In this document: one piece after another, positions 8,661-16,259 of the stretch
Position numbering within the stretch: position 1 is the first letter of the stretch
Layout: each line of letters begins with the position of its first letter
Source: JAVBME01 sp031552765
GTDB lineage: Bacteria; Bacillota; Negativicutes; Acidaminococcales; JAISLQ01
Length of the DNA: 64,000 nt
Direction: 5' to 3'
Assembly: GCA_031552765.1 (NCBI GenBank)
Contig: JAVBME010000023.1
Coordinates: 6,249-70,248 of the forward strand
The notes under the pieces: generated by a model
Told to the model about the DNA's origin: nothing
Databases searched by the model: none
Seen by the model: the letters and a program-made list of their open reading frames with translations, nothing else
Program-made: the position numbers and the translations under genes

Positions 8661-10963
8661 CATAACAAATCGGCTCTGGCCAATTCGCTTACCATGTCTT
8701 CTTTTCCTATTATCCATATAATGTCGTCTTTTTGAAATATCAGTGAAATATGTGGGTTGATCGTCGTATAGACGCCGCGTTCGAGTCCGAGCACCAGGCA
8801 GTGCCATTTGTCGCGGATGTTGGAGTCTTTGATGCTCTTGCCCAACAGGCTTGCTTTGTCGTTTACTATGACAGCATAACAGAGCAGCGGCGATTTTTCA
8901 TCTTCTATTTCCTGCTGGATGAGAAAATCCCTTAATGTCATATGAGGGGAAAGTTCTTTAAACCAATTGCTGTTGGCAGACCCGAAAAGTTTAATTTGCG
9001 CTTCAGTGCCCAGAATGACCAAAGTGTCGCTGTTTTTGAGATGGACTTTTCCGCCAGGTATATCGATGTGCTTGCCGCCGCGCAATATCTGTAAAATATT
9101 GACGCCCAGTTTTTCACGGAAAGAAAGCTCTTTTAGTGATTTACCGATACATTCGCAACCTTCATTCATTTCAAATAAGGATATGTGTAATTCCTGGTCG
9201 AGCCAGAATATATTGTTTTCCTCGCCGTTCGATTCAGCTTCTTTTTTCCGTTCGCGCAGATGTTTTTCATTGAGGTTTATTATGAAACTGGCCTCCAGTT
9301 TCAGGTATTGCCCCAGCAGCCAGTCCGAAGAATAGATGATTTTAGCAATAATAAGAGTCAAGAGTACTATAATAAGCGGATGCAGCGGTAAAAACCGGAG
9401 CAAGACTACAAGTATGAACAAAATGGCGATAATGATACGCAGTAAAAGCAGGGCCATAAGAGGCAAGCGATTGCTCCTCTTTTTAAACCATAATGTAGAG
9501 ACCAGCTCCGGCCGGCTGTTCTTATTAAACAAAAGATCTTTCAAAAAAGGCGACATAAGTAAAAGAGAAAGGAAGGTCTCCAGCAAAGCGCCAAAAAAAC
9601 CGGATTTTTTTACAGGCAGGAATTGTTCGTAATTAAAAGAAAGGAAAACTATGGCGGTAAGTATTACTGAATGGATGATAAGAGAGGCAAAATATAGTTT
9701 TAAAAAATCCCGCCAGTCACGGTCTTTTTTATCGTTAGAAGGGGAGTCTTCCGTGTATTTGTCAAGGAAATCTTTGGCTTTTTGCGGCATAGAGGTTTGC
9801 AGGAAGTTATAGGCGGGGATAGCGCGCCCGACGAAAAACGGTGTGGTAAAAGTGGATATTACAGATACGGCGACAACTATCGGATAAAGAAATTCGCTGG
9901 TTATGCCGAGCCCTTGCCCGAGGCCGGCTATGATAAAAGAAAATTCGCCTATCTGCGCCAGGCTAAAACCGCCCTGCATGGAGACTTTCAGCGGCTGACC
10001 GGAAAGCAGAAGGCCGACTGTGGAGAAAAACGGCTGCCCGATAACTGTCGCTAAAAGTACGACAAAGATGGGAAGCGAGTATGTGACCAGTTGGGCAGGC
10101 ACGACCATCATGCCCACAGAGACGAAGAAAACGGCGCCAAAAAGGTCTTTGACCGGTGAGAGCAAGTGTTCGATGCGCTCAGACTCACGCGTGCCCGATA
10201 GTATGGAACCGGTGATAAAAGCCCCCAGTGCGGAAGAAAAACCGATATAATTGGCCAGTACCACCATGCCGAGGCACATACCGAGAGCTACGATGAGCAG
10301 AGTTTCGTTGTTCAGGTCTTTTCTCGTATAGCGGAAAAAGAGCGGGATGATAAATATCCCTAAAACAAACCACAGGACCAAAAAGAAAGAAAGCTTCAAA
10401 ACGCCCTTGAGCATGTTGAGTTCGGACACCTCGCCGCTGCCGGCCAGGGTGGCGAGCATTACCATCATGACTATGCCTACGATGTCTTCCACTACCAATA
10501 TGCCAAAAACCAAATCGGTAAATTTTTGCCCCTTCAGTTTTAAGTCACTGAAAGCTTTTATGATAATGGTAGTGGAAGACATCGAGATCATACCGCCGAG
10601 AAAAATACTGTCCATAGTATTCCAGCCCAGTAGTTTGCCGGCGCTGTAACCGAGAAACAGCATGCCGGCCAATACGGTTATGGCTGTAATGACTGCGGTA
10701 TGGCCGACGCTGGCCAGTTTTTTCAGGCTAAATTCCAGGCCCAGGGCAAACAGCAGAAAGATAATGCCTATTTCAGCCCAAGTCTGTATATTGGTTTTGT
10801 CAGAAACAGTAAAGAAAAAGTCAAAGTGCGGTCCGGCCAGAAAGCCTGCGACTATATACCCCAGCACTAAAGGCTGCTTGAGTTTTTTGAATATCAGTGT
10901 AGTAACGCCCGCCGCTATCAGGATTATTGCTAAGTCGGAAATAAGTTCTGGTAAATGTGCCAT
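8660..10963 (-). CDS. Kef-type monovalent cation/proton antiporter (CPA2) with two C-terminal TrkA-C domains
   Basis: 767 residues. The first about 390 residues are the 12-13 helix CPA2 antiporter fold, with typical segments such as GFLAGPH, LFALGLEFSLKKL, SMSSTTIIIKAF and LVVEDIVGIVMMVML. A further set of helices at about 440-570 is followed by two TrkA-C (RCK-C) domains. The first is around CECIGKSLKELSFREKLGVN and the second around ASLLGKSIKDSNIRDKW; both end in short beta-rich segments (DTLVILGT, DDIIWIIGK). No TrkA-N/Rossmann NAD-binding domain is seen between them, unlike KefB/KefC. The protein should exchange K+ or Na+ for protons, gated by a ligand on the RCK-C domains, perhaps a nucleotide. 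GAGGT precedes the ATG. Confidence 0.88.
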   Translation of the reverse strand: MAHLPELISDLAIILIAAGVTTLIFKKLKQPLVLGYIVAGFLAGPHFDFFFTVSDKTNIQTWAEIGIIFLLFALGLEFSLKKLASVGHTAVITAITVLAGMLFLGYSAGKLLGWNTMDSIFLGGMISMSSTTIIIKAFSDLKLKGQKFTDLVFGILVVEDIVGIVMMVMLATLAGSGEVSELNMLKGVLKLSFFLVLWFVLGIFIIPLFFRYTRKDLNNETLLIVALGMCLGMVVLANYIGFSSALGAFITGSILSGTRESERIEHLLSPVKDLFGAVFFVSVGMMVVPAQLVTYSLPIFVVLLATVIGQPFFSTVGLLLSGQPLKVSMQGGFSLAQIGEFSFIIAGLGQGLGITSEFLYPIVVAVSVISTFTTPFFVGRAIPAYNFLQTSMPQKAKDFLDKYTEDSPSNDKKDRDWRDFLKLYFASLIIHSVILTAIVFLSFNYEQFLPVKKSGFFGALLETFLSLLLMSPFLKDLLFNKNSRPELVSTLWFKKRSNRLPLMALLLLRIIIAILFILVVLLRFLPLHPLIIVLLTLIIAKIIYSSDWLLGQYLKLEASFIINLNEKHLRERKKEAESNGEENNIFWLDQELHISLFEMNEGCECIGKSLKELSFREKLGVNILQILRGGKHIDIPGGKVHLKNSDTLVILGTEAQIKLFGSANSNWFKELSPHMTLRDFLIQQEIEDEKSPLLCYAVIVNDKASLLGKSIKDSNIRDKWHCLVLGLERGVYTTINPHISLIFQKDDIIWIIGKEDMVSELARADLL

Positions 10964-10995
10964 TAATGTACCTCGTAGTGTATGTATTTACTTGT

Positions 10996-11025
10996 ATTTT
11001 ACAATATTAAAGCATGTTTTGTAAA
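10996..11025 (-). promoter_or_regulatory. Putative promoter of the Kef-type antiporter with overlapping inverted repeat
   Basis: On the minus strand TTTACA is followed after 18 bases by TAAAAT, about 30 bases upstream of the antiporter start. The same stretch contains ATTTTACAA (10996-11004) and TTGTAAAAT (11019-11027), a 9-bp inverted repeat that would place a regulator across the promoter. Confidence 0.5.
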
Positions 11026-11073
11026 ATAAATCGGAACAAAAACCTTGTACAGCCATGTATACTAGGAGGGTGA

Positions 11074-11104
11074 AACAAAAAACAGGATAGCATCGCTATC
11101 CTGT
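11074..11104 (-). terminator. Intrinsic terminator of the DtxR/MntR-type regulator gene
   Basis: On the minus strand ACAGGATAG, a 5-base loop and CTATCCTGT are followed by a T-rich run. The stem occupies 11082-11090 and 11096-11104 and lies 10 bases after the regulator stop. Confidence 0.85.
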
Positions 11105-11114
11105 AACAAAAGTA

Positions 11115-11510
11115 TTATTTTTTCTTTGTCTGGCTGGTGAGAAAGTCGCGCATTTTCGAGACGGTTTCGTTGCTCATGGCATGTTCGATGAGGCAGGCTT
11201 CTTTTTCTGCGGTTTGCTCAGATACTTTCAGTATATTTAAAAGAAATTCTTTTATAGTGCGGTGTCTGTTTATTATTTCCCGGGCTTTTTCCCGTCCGTC
11301 CTCCGTCAGGTGGATGAGGGAATATTTTTCTTGGGTGGCCAGGTTGGATGCGGATAAACTTCGCAGAGCCTTGTTTACGCTTGGTTTTGAAACAAGAAGG
11401 TGGGTAGCGACGTCTATAGAGCGCACGCCTTTTTGCTCTGTATCCAGAAGGTATATGGCTTCGAGATAATCTTCGATAGCAGGGGTCAGTCCATGTTTTT
11501 GTTGGTTCAT
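11115..11510 (-). CDS. DtxR/MntR-family metal-dependent transcriptional regulator
   Basis: 131 residues, about the MntR length and without the SH3-like third domain of full DtxR. The N-terminal winged helix begins with the family hallmark LTPAIEDYLEAIYLL and contains the recognition region VSKPSVNKALRSL. The wing LIHLTEDGREKA and the dimerisation helices (RHRTIKEFLLNIL, ACLIEHAMSNETVSKM) follow. The E-A-x-x-I-E-H-A-M-S segment holds the metal-ligand positions of MntR/DtxR. The protein should repress metal uptake genes when loaded with Mn(II) or Fe(II). It is divergent from corA, and TTAG...CTAA motifs occur upstream of corA (11618-11633) and in the feo leader (44186-44201), which makes those genes candidate targets. 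Confidence 0.85.
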   Translation of the reverse strand: MNQQKHGLTPAIEDYLEAIYLLDTEQKGVRSIDVATHLLVSKPSVNKALRSLSASNLATQEKYSLIHLTEDGREKAREIINRHRTIKEFLLNILKVSEQTAEKEACLIEHAMSNETVSKMRDFLTSQTKKK

Positions 11511-11617
11511 TACAGTGCTCCTTCCCGGAAAGAAGTTTATGCCATTAAATCATTATTGTAACTAAGCATTGAATTTGTCAATAGAAAAAATAAAAAAATG
11601 GTAAATATAATTAGAGT

Positions 11618-11633
11618 TTAGTTTTTCGTCTAA
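11618..11633. promoter_or_regulatory. TTAG-N8-CTAA element between the metal regulator and corA
   Basis: TTAG at 11618-11621 and CTAA at 11630-11633 flank TTTTTCGT in the divergent region between the DtxR/MntR-type gene and corA. DtxR-family operators commonly have TTAG/CTAA ends. The match is weak and rests on the arms only. Confidence 0.25.
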
Positions 11634-11705
11634 TAATAAGCAGGTTTTTTTTGCGCAAAATAGAAATAAACACATAGTATCAATATTTTACAAAATTCGG
11701 AGGAC

Positions 11706-12764
11706 ATGACCGCCATGTACGAACATGTGGAGAAAAAATCAGATAAAGCAGGATTGCCGCCAGGGTCATTGATTTATGTCGGCGATGCGGGGTCTTCCGA
11801 ATCGATCATACAATGCCGCGCGGTAACGGCAGACGGCATAGAGGAGTTTACTCTGGATGAATTTTCCTCACTGTTGGAAAAGAGCGAGGTCTCTATCATT
11901 TGGGTAGATGTCCGGGGGATCAATTCAGTCGCTAATACCGGCCGGGTCATGGATCTGTTCGATCTGCACGTTTTGACCAGGGAGGATATTCTTGATACCA
12001 GTACGCGTCCAAAAGTCGAAATGGACGAAGGGTATGTCTTTGTTGTGTGCAAGCGTTTTAATCGCCAGCCAGGCGGTATAGAGCACGAACAAATGGCGCT
12101 GGTAATGAAAGGCAAGTGCGTACTGACTATCCAGGAGACGGTCAAAGACAGTTTCGCCGCCATAGCGCAGCGGTTGCCGGTCATGAAAGAGAAAAACCGC
12201 TCGTCTGCCTATCTGTTTTACGCCTTGCTGGACACTTTAGTGGACAGTTATTATACCTTCATCGAAAGCTTTGGCGATGAAATAGAAGAGATGGATGAAA
12301 AGCTTCTGGAGACTTCCGATCCGGATATTTTTCGCAATATCAGAGTGTTGAAAAATGAACTTTTGATTTTCCGCCGCAACCTGTGGGCGATGCGCGAGGT
12401 GTTGCACAGGCTGTTGAACGAAGGAGACAGTCATTTCCCTCATAAAGTCACGCCATACCTGCGCGATGTTTACGACAATATCCTGCAAATGTGGGAAACA
12501 GTAGATATGTACAGGGACATGGTGGGCAGCGCGATAGAGATATATCTCTCCAGCGCCAGCAACAGGCTGAACGAAGTCATGAAAGTGCTGACGATTATTT
12601 CCACTATCTTTATACCTATAACATTTATTGCCGGACTGTACGGCATGAATTTTGCGGATATGCCGGAACTCGGCTGGCGCTATGGCTATCCGGCCACACT
12701 GGCGGTTATGCTGGTCTGCGTATTGGTAATGCTGCGTTATTTCAAGAATAAAAAATGGCTGTAG
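11706..12764 (+). CDS. corA: CorA-family divalent cation transporter (Mg2+/Co2+/Ni2+)
   Basis: 352 residues. A large N-terminal cytoplasmic domain with long helices is followed by two C-terminal membrane helices. The defining motif is present as AGLYGMNF (GMN at residues 313-315), followed by a short acidic loop and the second helix (YPATLAVMLVCVLVML). The C-terminus ends in basic residues (KNKKW), as usual. The protein forms a pentameric channel that lets Mg2+ or related ions in. Two starts are possible: ATG at 11706 lies only 2 bases after GGAGG and ATG at 11715 lies 11 bases after it; neither is ideal. The divergent DtxR/MntR-type gene may link it to metal control, but that is inference. 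Confidence 0.92.
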   Translation: MTAMYEHVEKKSDKAGLPPGSLIYVGDAGSSESIIQCRAVTADGIEEFTLDEFSSLLEKSEVSIIWVDVRGINSVANTGRVMDLFDLHVLTREDILDTSTRPKVEMDEGYVFVVCKRFNRQPGGIEHEQMALVMKGKCVLTIQETVKDSFAAIAQRLPVMKEKNRSSAYLFYALLDTLVDSYYTFIESFGDEIEEMDEKLLETSDPDIFRNIRVLKNELLIFRRNLWAMREVLHRLLNEGDSHFPHKVTPYLRDVYDNILQMWETVDMYRDMVGSAIEIYLSSASNRLNEVMKVLTIISTIFIPITFIAGLYGMNFADMPELGWRYGYPATLAVMLVCVLVMLRYFKNKKWL

Positions 12765-12845
12765 GTTAGGGGGTGATAGCAAAAAAGTGCTGGCTAACCG
12801 GCAAATCAAGCATCAAAAAAATAAGTATTGACAGAAGGTTTCACT

Positions 12846-13230
12846 ACGAATAAAAAAGTTGCGATTTTTCTTTGTGATTCTGGCGTTGCTTATTGTCGTT
12901 GGAGGAAGCGCCCTGGCGCAAAGTACCGTAGTTGAAGAAAATACGAAGACTACACGGACAAATCCTGACGGCAGCGTTACCTACGGCTTGGTCGGAAAGC
13001 TTTTTCGTGCAAAATCCTGCTGCACTTTCCGGCTGGTCGCAGGCAATAGTCGATACTATCGGCAATGGCGACGTAGCCCTGGGATGACCCGGCAACAGGT
13101 TTATTACAGTTGGGGCGTGCCGCAGGAAATGAAAGAGACCACCGGGACTGAAGGCCAACAGGCGATACAGCCTACCTATGGCTACAAACTGTTAAAATTT
13201 GTCAATAACCGGCTGGTAGAAATTAAATAA
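12846..13230 (+). pseudogene. Small exported protein gene with at least two compensating frameshifts
   Basis: A frame opening at TTG 12859 encodes a signal peptide (VILALLIVVGGSALAQ) and ends in a plausible domain (GMTRQQVYYSWGVPQEM, then a beta-rich tail to 13230). The middle (about residues 47-74) is implausibly rich in Cys and Arg. The next frame there reads SFFVQNPAALSGWSQ followed by AIVDTIGNGDVALG, which joins naturally to both sides. This implies one extra base in the A-run at 12996-12998 and one missing base near 13081-13084. Upstream, AGAAGG is well spaced for an ACG codon at 12846 that starts a Lys-rich N-terminus in the third frame, so the original ATG may also be lost. The function is unknown; the C-terminal part resembles SmpA/OmlA-like lipoprotein modules only faintly. 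Sequencing error is the main alternative. Confidence 0.55.
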
Positions 13231-13238
13231 AATTTTAT

Positions 13239-13292
13239 TACCGCCCATGAAGAATATACCAATGTATAAGGCAAAACTCTTCATGGGCGGTA
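13239..13292. terminator. Long inverted repeat after the broken gene (possible terminator)
   Basis: Perfect 15-bp arms, TACCGCCCATGAAGA (13239-13253) and TCTTCATGGGCGGTA (13278-13292), are separated by 24 bases. Only TTT follows the right arm, so it is a poor intrinsic terminator despite its position just after the stop codon. Confidence 0.45.
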
Positions 13293-13469
13293 TTTGCGCA
13301 AAAGCTTGTAAAGGTTGCTTTGTAAATAGTTTTTTGGGAGAATTTAAGGAAATATCAGATAAAGCATGCATTTTTACTGTTTATTTTTTCTTTATAATAT
13401 TATAATATGTAATGTATAAAGTTTAACTAAGAAAACCGGTCACGCTGGCGAAGGGGCTTTGATAATCTC

Positions 13470-14591
13470 ATGGACGAAAGAAAAAATGAACAACAAACAT
13501 ATCTATGTGTCGATTTGTTTGCCTTAGAGTACCTTACAGGAGAAGCATCCCTGGCGGGTTACCGGCGTATCGTAAAATTTATCCTGCTATTTATGAGTGG
13601 CTGCATGGGAATATTCGACTATATTTCAGGCAATATGCCGCTTTTGATAAATGCCTCGATTCTTTTTGGTTTGGGGCTGGTAGCTCTGGCCGGCGAAAAG
13701 ATTTTTGCCGTGGAAAAAGCGAAAAAAATCGATATGCTGGTATTTTGGGGCGTCTGCGCCATAGTCGTTAATATGTTCATCAACAGCCCGGCTGATAGCT
13801 ATGTTTTTTTATGGCTGCTGATAATACCGCCTGGCATGCTTGTGTTCATGGACAGGCGGACGAGCAGGATCTTTCTTATAATATACTGTCTAGCGGTCTC
13901 TCTGGCCTGTTCTCCTTTACTTGATCACATTGTTTTTGCCAAATATAGTCCGCATTTTAAAATAAAGCTGCCTTTTGCCGTGATTTCCTCTTCCCTTCTG
14001 TGCTGGTTGCTTGAAAGCAGGCGCATTAAAGCGGGGGAACAGATAAAAGCGCTGATGGAAGGCACGGCTAAAATGGCTATGTTCGATCCTCTGACCAATC
14101 TTTACAACCGCCGCAGTTTTTATGATATACTGGAAAAGGAAAAAGCGCGCTGTGACAGGAATAGTACCCAAATGGCCGTTATTATGTCCGACCTTGATAA
14201 CTTCAAAAAAGTAAATGATACCTACGGTCATTCATTGGGTGATAACGTCCTGGTAAAATTTGCCGAACTTTGCAATAGCGAACTGCGCGCCAAAGATTAC
14301 GTCTGCCGCTGGGGCGGCGAGGAATTTTTACTGCTTCTTACAGATACCGGTATCGCTGAAGGCATAACTACTGCCGAGCGATTACGCAAGAAACTTGAAG
14401 ATACGGCGATTATCTTGAATGATGCTCCGGCATTATTCGTTACAGCAAGTTTTGGCGTGCATTTATATGACGGGAAAATGACGGTGGATGAAAATATTGC
14501 CGAAGCCGACCGACTTATGTATCTGGCGAAAAAAAGCGGCCGCAACAGGGTGTGTTTTGACAAAGAGAAATATCTCTACAAATATATATAA
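13470..14591 (+). CDS. Membrane-bound diguanylate cyclase (GGDEF domain)
   Basis: 373 residues. The N-terminal about 190 residues contain five or six hydrophobic helices with short loops and no obvious extracytoplasmic domain, so the sensor is probably within the membrane, MASE-like. The C-terminal GGDEF domain begins near MFDPLTNLYNRRSFYD. It has the substrate strand SDLDNFKKVNDTYGHSLGD and the intact catalytic motif WGGEEF (GGEEF at residues 282-286). The product is cyclic di-GMP. No RxxD inhibitory site could be assigned with confidence. The gene lies 17 bases upstream of the SIMPL-domain gene and may be co-transcribed. Spacing from AAGGGGC to the ATG is somewhat long. Confidence 0.9.
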   Translation: MDERKNEQQTYLCVDLFALEYLTGEASLAGYRRIVKFILLFMSGCMGIFDYISGNMPLLINASILFGLGLVALAGEKIFAVEKAKKIDMLVFWGVCAIVVNMFINSPADSYVFLWLLIIPPGMLVFMDRRTSRIFLIIYCLAVSLACSPLLDHIVFAKYSPHFKIKLPFAVISSSLLCWLLESRRIKAGEQIKALMEGTAKMAMFDPLTNLYNRRSFYDILEKEKARCDRNSTQMAVIMSDLDNFKKVNDTYGHSLGDNVLVKFAELCNSELRAKDYVCRWGGEEFLLLLTDTGIAEGITTAERLRKKLEDTAIILNDAPALFVTASFGVHLYDGKMTVDENIAEADRLMYLAKKSGRNRVCFDKEKYLYKYI

Positions 14592-14608
14592 AAAAGCGAG
14601 GGATTGAC

Positions 14609-15328
14609 ATGAATATTGCGAAAAAAATCTTAGCACTAGGCCTTTTGGCCTCGTTTGCCTTTTTGTTTCCCACTTCACATACAGAGGCTGCCGGCCAGCC
14701 TGAACAACGCGATTGCGTGACAGTGCGCGGCCTGGCTGAACGCCAGGTAGCGCCAGATACCGCATATGTGACAGTGGGCGTAGTCAGTCAGAGCAGCCAG
14801 GTGGAAACAGCCAGGGCGGAAAATGCCCGCACTATTGACAAAATGGTAAAGGCACTGTCTTCTTATGGTATAAGCGGCCAGGCAATAAAAACTTCTTCTT
14901 TTAATCTTTATCCAAATTATGCCGATCAGGGCGACACCAGGCGGGTGAACGGCTATACTATCGAAAACGCCCTTACTGTCGAAGTTAAAGACCTCAATAA
15001 AATAGGCGATATCATAGACTCGCTCTTTGCCGCCGGCGCCAACCGCCTTGACGGAGTGCGTTTTGCCGCCTCAAACTATGCGGCGCTCCAGGACGAGCTT
15101 TTGAAAGAAGCAGTGGCCGACGGCTTACGTAAGGCCAATATCGTAGCAAAAAGCGCCGGGCGCAACGTGGGCCTTTTGATAAATGCCACTGTAAATTCGG
15201 GCGGCGGCCTTTACCAGCCCGAATACCGCATGGCTATAGCCAAAGGGGCGATGAACGACAGCAGCCAGGTATTTGGCGGCGTGATAAAACTTACAGCCGA
15301 CATACAACTGGTCTATGAATTAAAATAG
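14609..15328 (+). CDS. SIMPL-domain (DUF541) periplasmic protein
   Basis: 239 residues with a cleavable signal peptide (hydrophobic core LALGLLASFAFLF, probable cut after HTEA). The mature part follows the SIMPL/DUF541 pattern: VRGLAERQVAPDTAYVTVGV at the start, IKTSSFNLYPNY in the middle, and GYTIENALTVEVKDLNKIGDI. The end is VIKLTADIQLVYEL. Family members such as BP26/OMP28 and YggE are periplasmic or outer-membrane-associated; several form channel-like oligomers or affect oxidative stress, but the biochemical role is not settled. It probably shares a transcript with the membrane cyclase upstream and ends at a strong terminator. Confidence 0.85.
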   Translation: MNIAKKILALGLLASFAFLFPTSHTEAAGQPEQRDCVTVRGLAERQVAPDTAYVTVGVVSQSSQVETARAENARTIDKMVKALSSYGISGQAIKTSSFNLYPNYADQGDTRRVNGYTIENALTVEVKDLNKIGDIIDSLFAAGANRLDGVRFAASNYAALQDELLKEAVADGLRKANIVAKSAGRNVGLLINATVNSGGGLYQPEYRMAIAKGAMNDSSQVFGGVIKLTADIQLVYELK

Positions 15329-15331
15329 TAC

Positions 15332-15361
15332 AAAAAAACAGCGCGTACGCGCTGTTTTTTT
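15332..15361. terminator. Bidirectional intrinsic terminator
   Basis: A 30-base perfect palindrome: seven A, ACAGCGCG/CGCGCTGT stem, seven T. It lies between the convergent SIMPL gene and the small gene at 15380-15682 and can serve both. Confidence 0.88.
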
Positions 15362-15379
15362 GCTGTTACATTTGTAACT

Positions 15380-15682
15380 TCAAGCTTGTTCGTGTTTTTG
15401 CTGTAAAGCGGCAAAAAAGTTTTTTCCTTTGTTACTTTGCTCATACAACTCCTGTAAAAGCCCTATATTCTTAAATTCGCGTCCCCATAGAAAAACATCT
15501 TCAGGTGAATAACAGGCAATAGTTATGGGCGCGCCGGGCTTAGGCCCTTCTCCGAGTTCGTCTGTGGCCAGCAGGTAGGGGCCGCCTTCTTCCGGTTCAT
15601 AGCAATAAATTATGTAGCCATCTTCTTGTGTTTCAAAGAAGCCCATTTGTTCAAAAATGACAGTACATTCCTCTTGTGTCAT
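15380..15682 (-). CDS. Small acidic protein of unknown function (100 aa)
   Basis: 100 residues, not recognised. The sequence is acidic with a compact mixed alpha/beta pattern: an N-terminal helix (CTVIFEQMGFF), two short strands (GYIIYCYEPE, GPYLLATDE), a proline-rich turn and a C-terminal helix ending EQSNKGKNFFAAL. There is no signal peptide or membrane segment, so it is probably cytoplasmic. Codon use looks like the neighbours and the frame ends at a shared terminator, which supports a real gene. No convincing Shine-Dalgarno site lies before the ATG at 15682, and no in-frame start exists in the 27 bases before it; the AAAGGAG further upstream is too distant. Confidence 0.6.
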   Translation of the reverse strand: MTQEECTVIFEQMGFFETQEDGYIIYCYEPEEGGPYLLATDELGEGPKPGAPITIACYSPEDVFLWGREFKNIGLLQELYEQSNKGKNFFAALQQKHEQA

Positions 15683-15831
15683 GGTAAGCGGACGGAAAAA
15701 TCTGTCGTCCTGGCTCCTTTCGCGCGATAAATCAAATGCTTTTTACAGCGTACGCTATTTTCTTCTTTTTGTCCAGCAGGGAAAGGGCTTTTTCCGGCGA
15801 ATTTATTATTTAAAGTAAAGGAGGGATGACT

Positions 15832-16017
15832 GTGGCGGATTATCTGATAGAGTTTGTCTGTCCGGCTTGCGCTAAACATATCACTTGGGCCATGCCGAAA
15901 GCGACGGTCATTTGTCCTTTGTGCGCCAGGAAGGTCAACATAAAAAGCATGAAAAACATAAACCCGGCTACGCTTTCGCAAAAAGGCGAACAGCTCAGCT
16001 TGTTTGCCGATTTTTGA
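15832..16017 (+). CDS. Small zinc-ribbon protein
   Basis: About 61 residues with two CxxC knuckles (FVCPACAKHITW and VICPLCARKV), the pattern of a treble-clef or zinc-ribbon fold, followed by a basic helix and a short tail (SLFADF). The GTG at 15832 is chosen because it lies 7 bases after AGGAGG; the in-frame ATG at 15826 is only 1 base from that site. The protein is cytoplasmic. It could be a small nucleic-acid or protein-binding adaptor, but nothing specific is known. It lies directly upstream of the pyr promoter and is not part of that transcript. Confidence 0.7.
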   Translation: MADYLIEFVCPACAKHITWAMPKATVICPLCARKVNIKSMKNINPATLSQKGEQLSLFADF

Positions 16018-16025
16018 ATTTTAAT

Positions 16026-16054
16026 TTGACTTTGGCTTTTGACGGTGATAAAAT
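16026..16054 (+). promoter_or_regulatory. Promoter of the pyr operon
   Basis: TTGACT (16026-16031), a 17-base spacer and TAAAAT (16049-16054) form a good sigma-70-type promoter. Transcription would start near 16061, just before the PyrR site. Confidence 0.7.
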
Positions 16055-16070
16055 TTACCTAGTTGAATAA

Positions 16071-16110
16071 CGACCTTTAAGCTGGTCCCGTGAGGCTGGC
16101 AAGGAGCTTA
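16071..16110 (+). promoter_or_regulatory. PyrR-binding RNA element (pyr leader anti-antiterminator)
   Basis: The leader contains CCTTTAAGC, the loop sequence GTCCCGTGAGGCT and GGCAAGGAG, the conserved pattern of PyrR binding sites in Firmicute pyr mRNA. Base pairing of CCTT with AAGG closes the hairpin. With UMP or UTP bound, PyrR should stabilise this hairpin and favour the terminator downstream. No pyrR gene is in the window. Confidence 0.82.
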
Positions 16111-16125
16111 TGAAAGAGGATTATG

Positions 16126-16158
16126 CCTTCTTGTCGCCTAATGACAGGAAGGTTTTTT
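16126..16158 (+). terminator. Attenuator terminator of the pyr operon
   Basis: CCTTCTTGTC (16126-16135) pairs with GACAGGAAGG (16143-16152) through one U-G pair, a 7-base loop, then six T. It sits between the PyrR element and pyrB, the place expected of a conditional terminator. Confidence 0.85.
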
Positions 16159-16180
16159 AATGGTCAGGAGGACCCCTCCC

Positions 16181-16199
16181 AGACGAGCGTAGCTCGTCT
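16181..16199 (+). promoter_or_regulatory. Additional hairpin between the pyr attenuator and pyrB
   Basis: AGACGAGC pairs perfectly with GCTCGTCT across a GTA loop. It is not followed by a T-run and is not part of the PyrR element as normally drawn. It could stabilise the message, mark a processing site or belong to an alternative fold of the leader. Confidence 0.4.
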
Positions 16200-16259
16200 T
16201 TCCGAGGACAGGCGAGTGCCGTGGGCATTCCTTAGAATAATATAGTAGGAGGCAGGCGT

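Noticed and set aside
13434..13469. Possible cyclic di-GMP riboswitch before the membrane cyclase, suggested by GGTCACGC
   Set aside because: Only the first few bases match GEMM-I; the tetraloop, receptor and the remaining conserved bases are missing.
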